Source: Fomitopsis serialis
Lineage: Eukaryota; Basidiomycota; Agaricomycetes; Polyporales; Fomitopsidaceae
Length of the DNA stretch: 64,000 nucleotides
Direction of reading: 5' to 3'
Assembly: GCF_022376445.1 (NCBI RefSeq)
Contig: NW_025955018.1
Span: forward strand, 1 to 64,000
Shown here: positions 45,141 to 57,000 of the stretch, in pieces
Layout: the number at the start of each line of letters is the position of its first letter
Position numbering within the stretch: the stretch's first letter is position 1
Notes under the pieces: model-generated
Seen by the model: only the letters and a program-made list of their open reading frames with translations
Databases searched by the model: none
What the model was told of the DNA's origin: nothing
Translations under genes and position numbers: made by a program

Positions 45141-46550
45141 AATCATTCCGCATAGCGTAGTCTCGCAGGACTCGGCGAAAGGCTGACGACTGTGTGTTAA
45201 GTAGGCACACATGACGGCCCAGGGTTGCAAGAGATGGCGAACACGAACCTGAATACCCCACGTCACATAGGTGTTTGCTACCTGCGTCAGAGACTCTACA
45301 GGCCCTTCATATCACCCACACGGCGGGATCGGTGAGAGCAGCAGAGGAGGAGGAGGGCCCCAGAGAATAAGCAAGAGGTCGCGTTGATCGACGTCCAGAG
45401 TCAAGATGGAGGAGCGCGCGGCCGTGCCCACCACTGAGATGAGCCTTCGAGCACCTCTTGACCACGCTCGCTGAGTCACGTCATTTCATCTCTTGGACAT
45501 CTCTTGGACACCCTCCAAGCACTCTCAAAGCACTCTCCAAGGACGCTCTGATAACCAGTCTTCTCTATAGCTACGGCGATCGGATACGATGACGTTAATT
45601 CTGTTGAATCTTGACTGGATGTACCGCCCAGGACTCAGAACTCAGCTCGCGCACATCTTCCGGAACCGTTTCCCTTCAGGCTCCGTCGCACGAAGAAAGC
45701 CAATGGTCTCTAGTTCGAGTACTATTCTAGTGAGCATGTCTGAGTTCCATGTCTTCTACGGCCTTAGCTTGAATGATACATATTTGTCAGCTCTGAGGCT
45801 CTGCACGTTCTGCGACGAGGAAGACGTGGAACCATTGCCCGAGAAATTTTCCGTAATCGTCTAGCCTGGTGCCAACTTGAGAACCGTCGAGAGAGACGAG
45901 AAGAACGGAGAAAGTAATGGTTGTCAGGTATGCAAGTGAGCTCCTCTTCAGCGGATACAGTTCATCGTCAGGTAGTGCACCAGCCTCTATCCAAGAGCTT
46001 AGCCCGTCGCACCGCGTGTGTTTCCTGTGCTCTTCCTGTTCGCCAGGTGAGGATGGCTTGCTTGCCTCGTACCTCACTGACCCGCCGTCACGCTAGCATG
46101 CCCTTCTCAATCCTCGTAGATCTACGCTTGCAGTATCGAGGCTCCGACATCAACCCAGTCTTTCATCCATATGAACATGATCCACCGCATCTAAAGAGTG
46201 TTCGACCGTGTTCGCTCAGTAGCAAGGTCGGCGACGACACCACGAACCTGTACTCCTCCTCAAGGACGATCCAATCAGAGACTGGTGAGCTCCAGACGAT
46301 GTCGTATACGCACGGGATGCTTATAGGATCTAGTGAACGAATACTAGGAGGTGCGTCGACGCTTTCCACGACTTCTCTCGAGCTCGGTGTGTGTTGGATG
46401 AGGTAACTACTCCGAAATGCCTGCCCGACGGAGTCGATTGCTTTCGACGTGTCATTGAAGCACGCGAGACTCTCGTGTATGCGACTCGCCGCTCATCATA
46501 GAGGGTTTCCTTGCGCTAATTGCTTGGCGCTGAGTGTCTCAATCTACTCG
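45141..46550. other. Decayed repeat unit and spacer left of F-box gene 6
   Basis: 45,340-45,450 contains the TTGATCGACGTCCAGAGTCA sequence related to GTTCGACGTCCAGAGCAACG at 10,304. 45,480-45,550 is built from short imperfect repeats of CTCTTGGACA and CACTCTCMAAG. 46,320-46,400 is related to 20,790-20,850. The minus-strand frame near 46,200-46,369 (SIPCVYDIVWSSPVSDWIVL) looks protein-like but is isolated. No gene is supported. Confidence 0.35.
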
Positions 46551-46559
46551 TATCTGCTC

Positions 46560-46836
46560 ATGCGAGGAGTTCGAACGCATCCTTTCGTGAGTCAAACTCA
46601 AACACATCGAGCATCGTCCGAGATGGTTGATTGCGTAGCCCAGCAGCCTCTTGTGGGCAAGCTATTCGCTCCCATCGACCCACGCCCTGAGGATGCTGCT
46701 GGGGACGATGCCTCTGTATTGCCACCTTGGTTCGTGCCAATTGGGTGACCCGCCACAGACGCTGTCAGCCTGTCAGGACGGCGGGAGACAGAAGTGAGAC
46801 ATATGTACTTATGTGCATACAAACGAGCTCACTCAC
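46560..46836 (-). repeat. F-box 3'-flank repeat, copy 5 (divergent)
   Basis: Minus strand: GTGAGTGAGCTCG donor at 46,836, 29 nt after the stop of F-box gene 6; acceptor region TCTGTCTCCCGCCGTCCTGACAG. It is followed by an exon whose readings resemble the other copies (HPIGTNQGGNTEASSP against HPIGTDGGGDNEASSP). Confidence 0.5.
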
Positions 46837-46865
46837 GTCTACAATGTGCAGAGCTCATTGCAGTA

Positions 46866-48441
46866 TTATATCCATCGGGTGACGCTAACTATACCGCGGT
46901 CAGACCACGGCCGCAGTAACCCACGGTACACGGGTGCGAGCCTCCGACCGATGTCATCAACCTTGCTGTCATCCAGTACTCCGAGTAGGCCCATCTTTAT
47001 CTTGACATCCTTCAGCATATCAAAGTACGGCCAGGCCATGACCTCGTGCAAGGCCCCCAAATCGACCTCCTCGAGGACGGTGTCGAGGTCCTTGTAATCG
47101 TGGTCATAGAAACCAAGACTAGACTTGATTCCAATGTACTCGAGCTCATGGCTCCGGACGGTGGAGAGGACACCATATAGCTCGTCCACCAATTTGACCC
47201 ACGGTTCAAGCGACCGGTCGCCGTATTCTGGGCAGATGTCGTTCAGCGTGAATTCTAAGGACCGCAGTGCGGTGTTTTGCGATAGGTTGCCGTGATCATC
47301 TCCACCTACATTGTGCATGTGCGTCAGCGGCGAGGTCTGGTGACTAAGTGACAGGGCCTCTTACCGTCTGGGTCAGGCTCAACTTCAGGCCCTGTGCACC
47401 ATTCATGATACAGAGTAAGGGATGCTCCTGCTGTTTCGAGTACTTTACTCAGGTTCTCCATCAAGTGTTCGACTTTACACGGTATCCAAGGCCTCAGCTC
47501 TTCGAGGGATGTAAAATAGCCGGAATGCATCATCCAGTCAATGAACGCCACCATCGAGTCGCTTCCGACATCGATTTGAAGGTGCCGAAGACTTGGTGAC
47601 TGAACTAGTGTGGCTCCCACGTAGCAGGCAGGACCTCTGAGTCGCTGCGTGAGATCGATGCGAGTTATACTGAGCTCCGTTAGCTTAGGGAAGGCACAGA
47701 TGATATGCCGCAGCTGTTCAACATTATTCAGTTTGCACTCACGCAGGAACAACGACGTGACGTCCTTGAAGCGCGACAGGCCAAGGAAGAAAGTCGGTTG
47801 CATGAAACGAAGGTTTCCTCCTGTGATGCGAAGGGTGCGTACGCTAGGCACCGCGTGAACGAGCGCAATGGGCAACGCCTGAAGGAAGGGATGGCCTTTT
47901 TGATTTTCTTGGTAGATAAGTTCATTGTCGTCGGCCACTAGCTCGTGCGTAGTAGTGAGCCACCTCTTCACACGCGGAGACGCGCGACATTGCTTGAATA
48001 ACATGTCGAAGCTCGTACGGCTGCTGATCTCGACGATACGATAGAGGCTGCGCATCGCTCGAAGGTACCAAGCCGTGCAGACCAGCGCGGCGGCTGCCGA
48101 AGTGGGTTGATCCATCCCATCGATGATGAGCCCAAAAACCTCGAGCGGGATGCGAGCGGAGAGAGCCAGTGGCAAGGTGCCTTGTAGTGACGATGAAGGT
48201 TCGCGCCACGAGTCGTCGCTCAATTCATCGGCACTCAGCGAACCCTCGTCACTTTGTGTGTCATAGTCGGTACTGCCCTGACTATCGCCAGTCTGCCTAT
48301 TGGCTTTCTGCTGCGTAACTTCGAGTGCGCTTGCCAGTGGCACACTTGCGGCAGAAGGGGAAGAACACTGCTTGTGGACGTCAGTTAGGTCTTCGCACGA
48401 ACAGGAGAGAAACTGACGCTAGTCCGCATTTTGGATGTCAT
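46866..48441 (-). CDS. F-box/LRR-like protein 6 (divergent member)
   Basis: Minus-strand exons 48,441-48,418 (MTSKMRTS), 48,367-47,365 and 47,305-46,866; introns 48,417-48,368 (GTCAGT donor, CTGAC branch, AAGCAG acceptor) and 47,364-47,306 (GTAAGA donor, CTGAC branch, TGTAG acceptor). Joined 1467 nt, 488 aa. F-box LPLALSARIPLEVFGLIID, ALVCTAWYLRAMRSLYR; leucine-rich strands AVPSVRTLRI, FKDVTSLFLRECKLNN, FPKLTELSI; C-terminus MLKDVKIKMGLLG...LLRPWSDRGIVSVTRWI. It shares less sequence with the other members than they do with each other and groups with the gene at 57-58.5 kb (both have an eight-codon first exon and exon 2 starting with TGT). Stop 29 nt before the 3' intron donor. Confidence 0.8.
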
Positions 48442-49560
48442 TCAGGAAAGGCCGAGGAGATATAGAAGGGACATTCCGTACAGTTGCGGCGCATGCGCTG
48501 GGAGTGGTGACGCAGTCGTGAGTGGAGGCGCAGTGTCAGGGCGGACGTGGTCACTTATGCGAATTCCTTGCATGGAACTTGACTAGCTTGACAAAGCAAG
48601 CTGAAGCGGGAGTCATTACTCCTAACCCTAATCGCGTTTCTCGAGGCTCCTTCTCCTCCTGCTGGCACATCAAATGTGCGACCACTGGGCACCGATGGGG
48701 GTGCTGCTTTCAAGAGGGCTGCCTGAGAGTGTCAAGTGTCTTCAGTGCTTCTGTAGTCCTGAGTCCGGCCCAACCCCTGATTGCAATGTGCGCAACTGAC
48801 AGCTTCGGACGAGGGCGTTGCGTACTAAAGCCTGAGAACGCATCCCAGACGATAGGTCTTCTAACTCAGGGTAGCGATGAGTGTGATGTAGAAGCGCTGC
48901 GACGAGATCGTTGACTTCATGGTCTAACAACGCGTACTCCTGTCAGCTTCTGGATTGCGGCCGCGTGACAGACAGACTCTTGACCAGATCCAAGGGCGTA
49001 TGTCCAATAGTGGAGGAAGTTCGGCCTGGTTACTGTTGACCTGAAACGCTGCGAGGATTCGAGTCAGATCGCTGAGGGAAGGACAGATCATAGCGAGCAC
49101 AAGTCTACCCAGTGATTCGTACTCCTCCTCAAAAGGTCTTTGCATACCATTCTCGTACTGTCGAGTTTGTACGTTGAACTGAAGGCGATGTTTGGAACGG
49201 ACCTTCAAACTTCAAACGTAACTTGTGATGCGAGCAACGCGAGTATGCGAGATAGAATTAGCAAAGCTGGGAAGCGACGGTGCGTACTACGTTACCTGGT
49301 ATGATCACCGCAGGCTGCGCTGTACGAACGCTCGGATATGAAACCGAGACTCGCCATACAGCGCGATGTCTGCATCCGAGTTGGCGTGACGATGCCATGA
49401 CTGCCGCGGACCTGAACAGCTTGCTAAGACAGCATCAGTCACGCAGCTGTGTACCATCCAGAATGGACGACCGAAGGGAAGTGGATATGACGCTGACGAC
49501 TTGAATAGAACTACAGCATCATAGTGGATACGTATCGTTCCTATCACATAGCAGCAGCTC
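48442..49560. other. Upstream spacer of F-box gene 6, with R2 tail and an unidentified reading
   Basis: Telomere-like box at 48,621. 48,760-48,870 is the R2 tail (see 24.85 kb). 49,208-48,924 minus is open for 94 codons and shares the LVLAMICPSLSDL peptide with a broken copy at 17.0 kb, so it may be an exon fragment of an unknown gene. 49,220-49,560 has no recognised content. Confidence 0.35.
48621..48631 (-). promoter_or_regulatory. Telomere-repeat-like box upstream of F-box gene 6
   Basis: CCTAACCCTAA on the plus strand, 180 bp upstream of the start, followed by TCGCGTTTCTCGAGG as in other copies. Present even though this gene is a divergent member, so the box is old in the family. Confidence 0.5.
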
Positions 49561-49564
49561 GACG

Positions 49565-50431
49565 GAGTTCGGGAATCAATGCTGAGGTACCGGAGACGTA
49601 TGCTACAGCCAGATGTTAGCTGAAAAGGCGTGGCTCCCGCAGAGCTGGCAGACGCGTGCTGAGCGAGATCGATGACCTGCAGGGTGAGATCTGTGAGCCG
49701 AGGGAACGCACAGACGATCCGACATAGCTGTTGGACGTTGTTCAACGTGCACAGCGTCAAATCTAATGAACTGATGGATTGGAACCGCGACAGGGCCAGG
49801 AAGAAATCTGGGTGAAACAAAGCTCTCCCGATTGAATACGGAGGATGCGCACGCCAGGCAGCGCACGGACGAGGGCAAGGGGTAGCGCTTGAAGGAAGCG
49901 ATGACTGTTCTTCCTCTGTTTGCCAGACAAGGAGTCTACGCTGCCGTCTTCGCCCTCGTCCTCTCCGGCAACTAGCTCGTGCGTGGTAGCCACTACTTGA
50001 CGCGTGGAGACGTGTGACACTGCTTGAACAGCATGTCGAAGCGTCTGCGGCTGTAGATCTCGACGGTCCGGTAGAGGTTGCGCATAGCCCGGGGGTTCCA
50101 CGCTGCACAGACCAGCGCCGCGGCAGCCAATGCGGGTTGATTCATGGCGTCGATGACGAACCCGAAGATCTTGAGAGGGATGCGAATGGCAAGGGCCCGT
50201 GGCAAGGTGCCTTGAGAAGAGACAGGTTCCCTCGAACCACCGTCGCCTTGTTGATCAGCATATGGTTGCGCAGCTGTCGGTTCATGGTCAACCAGTCCAT
50301 CGGCAACCTGTTGCGCGACCGGTGCGCCTGGCGCATCTTCGGCAGAAAGGGAAAAACACTGTACAAACGCATCAGTCGGTGTCGCGCAACAGAAGAAATG
50401 AACCGACGCTAGAATGACTATCGGACGCCAT
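49565..50431 (-). pseudogene. F-box gene 7, truncated and disabled
   Basis: Minus strand. Exon 1 50,431-50,408 (MASDSHSS), intron 50,407-50,359 (GTCGGT donor, CTGAT branch, GTACAG acceptor), then CFSLSAEDAPGAPVAQQ and the F-box LPRALAIRIPLKIFGFVID with ALVCAAWNPRAMRNLYR. At 49,995-49,993 a CAG of the family has become TAG (RVKQW to RVK-stop) and a deletion shifts the frame just after it. The reading resumes in another frame (VATTHELVAGEDEGEDGSV) and again in a third (ALFHPDFFLALSRFQSISSL). Homology stops after IRLRYLSID near 49,570, so the remaining part of exon 2 and all of exon 3 are missing. The 3' end was removed by a deletion or rearrangement. Confidence 0.8.
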
Positions 50432-52273
50432 ACAGACACAGTTGCATCCCACGGGACGTCGCCGATGTCCGTGACCGGTAGTGCAGCCGTGAGTGGAGTG
50501 CCGTGGGGGTTGAGGAAGAAGGCGCGGGCGCGGGCGCGAGAAGCGAGGGTGCTTAGAGGAACGTACATCCGGATCGTATTTGAGGACTTGGGGAGATGAT
50601 GTGCCACAGCCTGCCATCATCCGTGACTATGACTTGCCAGCGTTCGTAAGTACTTAAAGACTCCGGACTCGAGGGAACACGACCGTGGGCCTTTGCAACT
50701 AAATGCTTTTTATGTTGTGAGTAGTGCTGCCTGAGTCTACGACGAGAGACCACGGCCGACGTCGTGAGGCCGTAGAAATTGAAGCAGGCGTCCGTGCTCC
50801 TGACTTCAAGCACGTTCTCAGAGTCTGCCCGATCTCGTCGACGCGACATCTAAAGAATCAATACTGAAAATTATCTCCCTCGTCAGCTAGAGCAGACCAT
50901 TACGACCACTGCGGTCTACGCAATGTCGATATGTGCGGTGCCAGTGAGACGACGATAGCCAGACGAACCTCCGCGTGCGAGATATCTCTCTGGCCCTGTC
51001 CCGATCACTAGTGGCGGTAACAATTCGTGACCACCGCCTGTGCAGTTTTTGAGCATCAGGATGCCCATAAGTTATGCTGCGTGTTGAAGTGAGACACACA
51101 ACTGTCCGCGCTGAAAGTTTAACTCACGTCCGCCACCGCTGTCATCTCTCGGCGTTGGGAACTTGGGTGCGGCGAGTTGCCGTACTATCTTCGAGTCCTT
51201 GAACACGGCTACCGGGAAACGAGACGGGAAGCGCGTCTGGGAATTACTCGATTCAATCAAATGAGACGTAGATTCAGGACACGTGTGAGGAGACGTACGC
51301 ACAGTCCGGACGCGAGCGTAAACTGCGAGGCTTCCAGGTGCGAGCAAGAAGCCTAACTTGTACAACTGGACTTTGATATTCTCGGTATCTTCTCGTGAGT
51401 GGATCAGTATTCGACAACAAGGCGCGTGAGCAGTTGTTGCAGGAACATCTGTCGGTGATGAGTGAGCTTCATCTGGCGCGAGAAAAACATCTGTGAGCGC
51501 TTAAATGCCAGTTAGTATGTAGTGATGCAATGGGCATCGGTATGTCTCTCCTTGGCTCAACGCCTCCAAAGGAACGATAGCCCTTACTTTCGTCGCGGTG
51601 AGGCGCCCTCGGTGGTGGAGTACGACACGGTATGAGGGACGGCTCGAATGCCTTAAAGTCATGACGACAGCGCTGTACGGGATGGATTGGCACGGATGTC
51701 ATATGAAGATGTCGCAAGAAAAATGGCCATGAGCGGTTGGACGTTCTTTCGACGCTCGTCCTTCAAATCCCGGGGCGGGCAAGACTGAGTGAGACCCCGG
51801 ATCCTGAGCGCAACGACTCGCCAACAAGGCACAGCGAAGCACGTCCGAAGAACCTGGATGCCTATTCAGTAAGGTGCGACAGTAGAGCGGAACACAGAAA
51901 CTCACGCCGGCTGGAAGACGCTGTACGGAGGATGATCGAGGAGCATCGAGAACTAACGCACATGCGGCAGATATATCGGGCGAGGATAACAGATTCATCT
52001 GTCGCTGAGAAGGAAGAGTGTCGATCGCGTCGGACGAATATACAAAGTACAATGGTCTACCTTTACCTGGCGTCCTTTCCGCCAGCCTAAATAAGGTTTC
52101 TTCTCTGACCCACCCACCCACGATCGCCAGCCGCTCTTCCCTGGCGCGTCCGCCATCGGCGCGCTAACCTTGTCCACACCTGCAGGAGCGGACGACAGAG
52201 CGCTCTGCGTAGCAGGCGCATGCATACTTGCGGCTGCACCCGCCGACACGCTCGACACTTCAGACGGTGTCGG
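50432..52273. other. Gene-free stretch left of RCF1
   Basis: 50,620-50,830 is a degenerate F-box upstream spacer (ACTTGCCAGCGTTCGTAAG; GCGTCCGTGCTCCTGACTTC in place of the telomere-like box). From 50.85 to 52.27 kb no domain is recognised. A plus reading at 51,780-52,020 (RRLEDAVRRMIEEHRELTHM) has a coiled-coil look but no supporting partner. The first part of this interval downstream of the RCF1 stop probably serves as its 3' untranslated region. Confidence 0.35.
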
Positions 52274-52833
52274 CTACTTCTTGGACTCTGCGGGCTCCTT
52301 CGCCTGCGCCTCGCGAGCCACACCCTTCCCGCTTCCGAACACACCAGTCCACTTGCTCGACTTCGCGTTCATCTCGTCCTCCAGCCGCTGCGCCTCCTCC
52401 GCCGCCTTCAGCCGTTCGTGGAACTCCGCGCGCTCTTGCGCCGCCTTCTCGAGCACCGTCTCGTTCTCCGCCTGCGCGCGGGCCTCCTTCTGCTGCTTTG
52501 TCTGTCCGAGAGCGTATGCCCCGATCGCGAGAGCAGCGACGGTCGACGCTTGCAGGCCGACACGCGCCCGCATCCAGTAGTTCATACTCAGCGACTCGCC
52601 CTTCCGCATCTTGATGAAGGACATGACGAGAGCAACGACGGTGGCGGTAGTCCCTGTAGAATCCTCAGCAACGAGACTTCCACTATCCGCGAGCGAGACG
52701 CACCGATGGGCACGAATGGGTTCTCCTTGAATTTGCGCGCGAACTTGCCGCTCCACGTCTCTTGCACGATAACGCCATCCACAATGTAGAGGCCTGGATG
52801 GTCCGCAGTGTTTGAAAGTGGTCGCGAGCTCAT
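52274..52833 (-). CDS. RCF1: Respiratory supercomplex factor 1 (HIG1 domain), mitochondrial
   Basis: Minus-strand exons 52,833-52,704 and 52,653-52,274 with one 50-nt intron (GTGCGT donor, GCTGAGG branch, TCTACAG acceptor) inside the codon for Gly of VPIG. 510 nt, 169 aa. The HIG1 domain spans about residues 38-95: NPFVPIGTTATVVALVMSF, then KMRKGESLSMNYWMRARVGLQ (the conserved RARxxxQ-type motif) and STVAALAIGAYALGQ, giving two transmembrane helices. It is followed by a long charged coiled-coil tail (EKAAQERAEFHERLKAAEEA) typical of the fungal proteins. Rcf1 sits in the mitochondrial inner membrane, supports assembly of cytochrome c oxidase and holds III-IV supercomplexes together. The start MSSRPLSN was chosen because it precedes the conserved region closely; an upstream in-frame ATG would add an unlikely 27 residues. 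It appears intact and is one of the few ordinary genes in the window. Confidence 0.92.
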
Positions 52834-53406
52834 CGTTGTACGAATAGGTCGAAGGGGGCTCAGAAGTCGCAGCCTGCCGTGCTTATGTATGCTGAGAGTG
52901 GAGCCTCCGAGCACGAAGGCGGCCGGTAGAAGCCAGGTCCTCCGGCGGCGTACAGCGCTAGCCTTAAGCTAATTCCGCAGATGCGACAGCCCTAGCCAAG
53001 CCAGAAAGCCGAGATGTGAGCAGAGGATTGGTCGTGAGTTGGCCATGGAGAGCACTTCCCGAATGACGATCGCAATACGGTACAGAGGTAGCTTCCGCAT
53101 ATGGTAGGTACGGCGCCGCGAGTCCCGGGACTTCCCGGGCTGGGTCCGGGATCAGCCGGGGCCGCCACAGCGATGCTAGGCGCTGGCTAGGCGTACCTCG
53201 GTGACATCATCATGCGCGCCGCGTCCCTCTTTGCCACCACTTGCAGCCCAACAAGACGCGTCCCCAACATGGGGCAGCGCAACATACTTAGCTTGCCTCC
53301 AACGCTCACCTCGACGCGCGAACTGGTTCAAATCCTGTCCACAGACACTCTAATACCCGCGCATCCTTCGGCAATCCCGGAGACGCGTACTCAAGTCTGT
53401 TGAGAC
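52834..53406. other. Intergenic region between divergent genes
   Basis: RCF1 (minus) and the membrane-protein gene (plus) are transcribed away from each other from this 573-bp interval, which must hold both promoters. CAAT- or TATA-like words are not convincing. A GC-rich near-repeat CCCGGGACTTCCCGGG lies near 53,128. No other feature. Confidence 0.5.
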
Positions 53407-54802
53407 ATGATGGAGAACCTACCCATCGACACCTCTCATCCGGCAGTGAGAGACTACCTCGCGCTGATACGGTGAGCAAGTCACCACATGCCTCAGCACC
53501 GCGAGACTCACGCTCGGCGGACAGGCTGCAAGTGCTCACCCCGCTCTCGCTACTCATCAACATCGCGACGGTGATGGTATGCAGTACGATACTGACTCCG
53601 GGTCTTAGTACGTCAGGTATTCCTCTTGGAATTTGTTTTGAATGCTCATGTATGCGCCATTGTGACTTGCGTATAGGCGAGATATCGAAGCTATACCCAG
53701 CGACTATCGCTCCGAACCAGAGCCTCATTTCCATCTATGTCACGCTCGTCTATATTGGCCAACTAGGCTACTGCGTCCTGCTCGTGTTTGCACGAAAACC
53801 AGAAACCAAGGTGCGCCTGCAGAAAGTGACGCGTGGATGGCGATGCTAAAGTATATGCGGCGTAGGCGGCGATGGTGAAGGGTGTGGGCATGCCGCTTGT
53901 GATTGCGAACTGGGTGATGGCCGGTTGGGCTATAGCCTGGGTGAGTACTACTTCCGATCTGTGTTGTGACTCGACATCGAGGCTTCACAGGTTCTGCAAG
54001 CCTTCGTCGTCGCGACGGTGGCACAAGGCATTTTGTTCGTGTTGTTGCTCTACGCCAACCTCGTTCTACTCGTATACCATAGGCCGACGTGGTCTAGGTA
54101 TGTATATTCCCCTCGTCTGCGAATTCGAACTAACCGCGTTACTTTCTCAGACCATTCGATGTACTGTTCATCCATGCGCCCGTACGGGCGTTCATGATCT
54201 GGCCATTCATGATCATGTTCCCTTATACGCTCTTGTAAGCATCGCCACCGCGCCACTTTCCGTTACACTGATTCATACTCTAATCATCTAGTGTGGCCCT
54301 CGGATGGACGTTCTCACCTGGCGAGCCTCAGCATTACGCACGGCATCAATGGCCAGGCTTCATCATCATGCTCGGCGTGAACCTCGTTGGTACGCCACAG
54401 CCTCTCCGCACGTCGCTCTGAACCGTCGCTAACGCTGTCCGCAGGCCTGCTGGTCGTCGTCATCAGGCGTGACGTCGTCTGGTGCATATCCGCAGCCTGG
54501 ATGTGCGCGTCGGTATGGAGCCGACAGCCGAAGCCCATGCCTGTCTGGGTATGCCTCCTCCTCTCTCACTCCGTAGTCACCCCACGCTGACCCCCGATTG
54601 TCGATAGCTCACCTGCGTGCTCTTCACAATCGCCCACCCGCTCGGTCTTGTGGTGTCCTGGTTGTGGATACGCCTGCGCGGACGGCGCGAGGGCCGCATC
54701 GCGCTCCCGCCGGACCAGGATAGCCAACCGCAGGGAAACGGGCAGGATCAAGGACGGCCTGGGGGCCCGAGGGAGGTTGACGCGGAAGCTCTGTGGGGAT
54801 GA
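53407..54802 (+). CDS. Multi-pass membrane protein, fungal, function unknown
   Basis: Nine exons: 53,407-53,471, 53,525-53,616, 53,677-53,810, 53,866-53,940, 53,991-54,097, 54,151-54,234, 54,292-54,389, 54,445-54,548 and 54,608-54,802. All eight introns are 50-60 nt with GT...AG ends, and the frame holds across all joins: 954 nt, 317 aa. About eight hydrophobic helices are visible, among them VLTPLSLLINIATVMVCSTI, IYVTLVYIGQLGYCVLLVF, VATVAQGILFVLLLYANLVL, FMIWPFMIMFPYTLFVALGW, FIIMLGVNLVGLLVVVI and CVLFTIAHPLGLVVSWLWI. Between them are the polar landmarks FIHAPVRAF and GEPQHYARHQWPGF. The C-terminal tail is charged and Pro/Gly/Gln-rich. The arrangement resembles fungal integral membrane proteins of unknown function (possibly DUF1774), but I am not certain. 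No signal peptide. Partial copies at 17.3-17.9 and 59.4 kb show that it has been duplicated and lost. Confidence 0.8.
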
Positions 54803-57000
54803 GTTTGGTGTATGGAATATGTATCGAGAACGAGGTACCGTTTAATTGCCTCGACGAATGTCATGCTTTTCTCACTGTGGAAAGGAGTAGCCTTGATGAT
54901 GATGATGTAGCGACGTCGGTGTTCTGCGTTCCCGTCGCTTCGGAATGAATACGGCCCTAAGGCCTAAAGACCAATGTATGGCATGCGAGCGACGACAGCT
55001 GGTGGCTAATCTCCTTGAAGGATCGTCACGAGAACGTTAGCCTCGATTGCAACAAGACTAGACGAGAGGATAGCCGCTTCAACAACTTCTCAGGCTCGTA
55101 CGTACGAGTTGCAGAACTAGACAGCACACAGACTGGCCGTGGTCTAGAACAGTCACATTCTTGTCGAGAAGTCCGGCATCCCGACGAACGCTCGCAGCCC
55201 AACTCGGATGTCCTGTTACGGCGGTTAGGCATGCGGCTCATCAAATCCTCTGGCACAGCACATCTCAAACACTCAAATGGCGCATAGTCTCGGTGCGTCG
55301 TCGATGCCCTGTTGATACCTGAACGTTGAACTCTCACCGCTGCTCAGCTCACTGGGTCTGAGCGTGTATCCGCACGAACCAGCATGGCGTCCGATGTTCA
55401 GCATAATGCTGGTTTACTTCTTGCATTTCGTCGTGCGAGATACGTACACGTAGCATTCTCTTCCTATTGTCGAAGAGGAGACGCGGCCGTACGCATCGAT
55501 GAAGGGAGGGCCCATCCTGGCGTTCTTTGTCCCATTCCACCACTGTCCCCCACAAGTACTACGTTTGCCTTCTCACATGTACTCGACCGAGGTGTTCAAC
55601 TCGTCCAGCTTCAGCGGCGACCAGCGATGCTCAGCTGCACACAGACATACGTTCGGGGACCTAAAAGTCGGCCATGAAGCGAAACCTGCGACCCAAGAGA
55701 CGTCTCGCCATACTTAGCTGGAAACAGGGTGTCGTCCGACGCGGGCGACTCGACTACAAGGCTAGCAAACAGATCGAATATTCATGCATTCGACTGGAAC
55801 AAAATAATAGGAATGCAAAGGCTCGAAAGGACGCTATAGGTACGTCTACTCTCAGTTGACTCGAGCGCGACTCACCGAACGACCCCAACTTTGACACTCT
55901 GTTGGCCCAGGTCTCTAATGACGGGTCGACGTGACCTGGCCTCTCTTTGAAGCTCGTGTCTAGATCCGAGGTGAGAAATACGCTCATAGTTGGGGCAAGT
56001 TCAAGTTGGGAGAGGCACTCGGGAGTTGGAGGAGCCTCAGCGTCGACCAACACGGCGCCAACGCTGTTTTCCTCTCGACGTCCATTAGCTCCACTCCGCG
56101 ACCTGCGAGGCCTGCTAGATCTCAATCTATAGTTAAGACGGTTCTGTCGACATGTCCTGCGAGTGAGGTGTCTAGTCTGGATCTTTGGAGGCAAACTACG
56201 GGCACCCTCGCCGACGCAACAGCTGCAGACCGCCGCGCCCTGGCGACGCTCGATTGTGAATCGATGACCGGGTTGGTTCGCACGCGGGGTCCTGAGAAGC
56301 GATACGGAGTAGGGCATTCTAACAGCTACAGTACTACAGTGAGTTCGACCCGATTCACAGGCTACGTAGCGTCGGCTGATTTCTTTCAACGCAAACGCGA
56401 CATGTCATGTTCAGCGACCAGAGACCTATCAGAGTCGTCGCCAGTTGGCAACAATCACCCGCCCCGGAGAGTCATCAAGCGTGGTGCATTGAGCGTGAGC
56501 TTTGCCGTCAATAGCGCGTTGTTGGGCATCGCCGGACATATTTATGCGCTGTCGATGGTTGGTCGCGCTTGCGCACTGGCAGGACGGACCAATGATGTCG
56601 TGTATGAGTACAAGCGAGAACAGAGAGACAAGTCGGTCAGTGCTTTCCTCGAAGACTACAGTGAGCTCAGGAGCACGGACTTCCGCTTCGAGCGCGGGCT
56701 TTATGGGTCTTCACTTGGCCTCCCGTCCGTGTCGCAAATTCAGACTGGTCATTGCCAAACATAATCATAACAGGCAAATACCGGCGACGGACGCTGGCAG
56801 TAGGGCATGTCTCGTTCTTTCGCGGCAGTCGCCGTGCGGTCCATCAAATGGATATGTACAGCATCTCACAATGACTCAGATACACGGGTTCGGTACGTCC
56901 TCGACGCTCACTCATCCCCCTTGACTTTGCATTGCTTTTCAACTTACGGCCGCATCTCCGTCCACAGCGATCCTAAGGCACAGGCACCTAGATAACTTGA
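54803..57000. other. Gene-free stretch with inverted repeat partners
   Basis: 55,630-55,920 is the inverted partner of 24,951-25,190, and 56,200-56,420 the inverted partner of 31,640-32,010. The 252-codon open reading at 56,006-56,764 spans the latter repeat and its flanks and shows no domain, so it is not called. A GATGATGATGATG run is at 54,895. No gene is supported here. Confidence 0.4.

Noticed and set aside
51737..52090. Coiled-coil-looking reading (RRLEDAVRRMIEEHRELTHM)
   Set aside because: A single unsupported frame next to the RCF1 3' end with no partner copy, domain or splice evidence; left as a note only.
53325..53341. GGTTCAAATCC, a tRNA B-box-like word
   Set aside because: No A-box at the right distance and no acceptor or anticodon stems could be drawn around it.
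54235..54291. Possible premature end of the membrane-protein gene at intron 6
   Set aside because: The GTAAGC donor and ATCTAG acceptor join LFVALGW in frame, and the downstream exons continue the helices without stops.
56006..56764. 252-codon open reading on the plus strand
   Set aside because: It covers an inverted repeat shared with 31.6-32.0 kb, where the frame is broken; no domain, signal or splice partner was seen.
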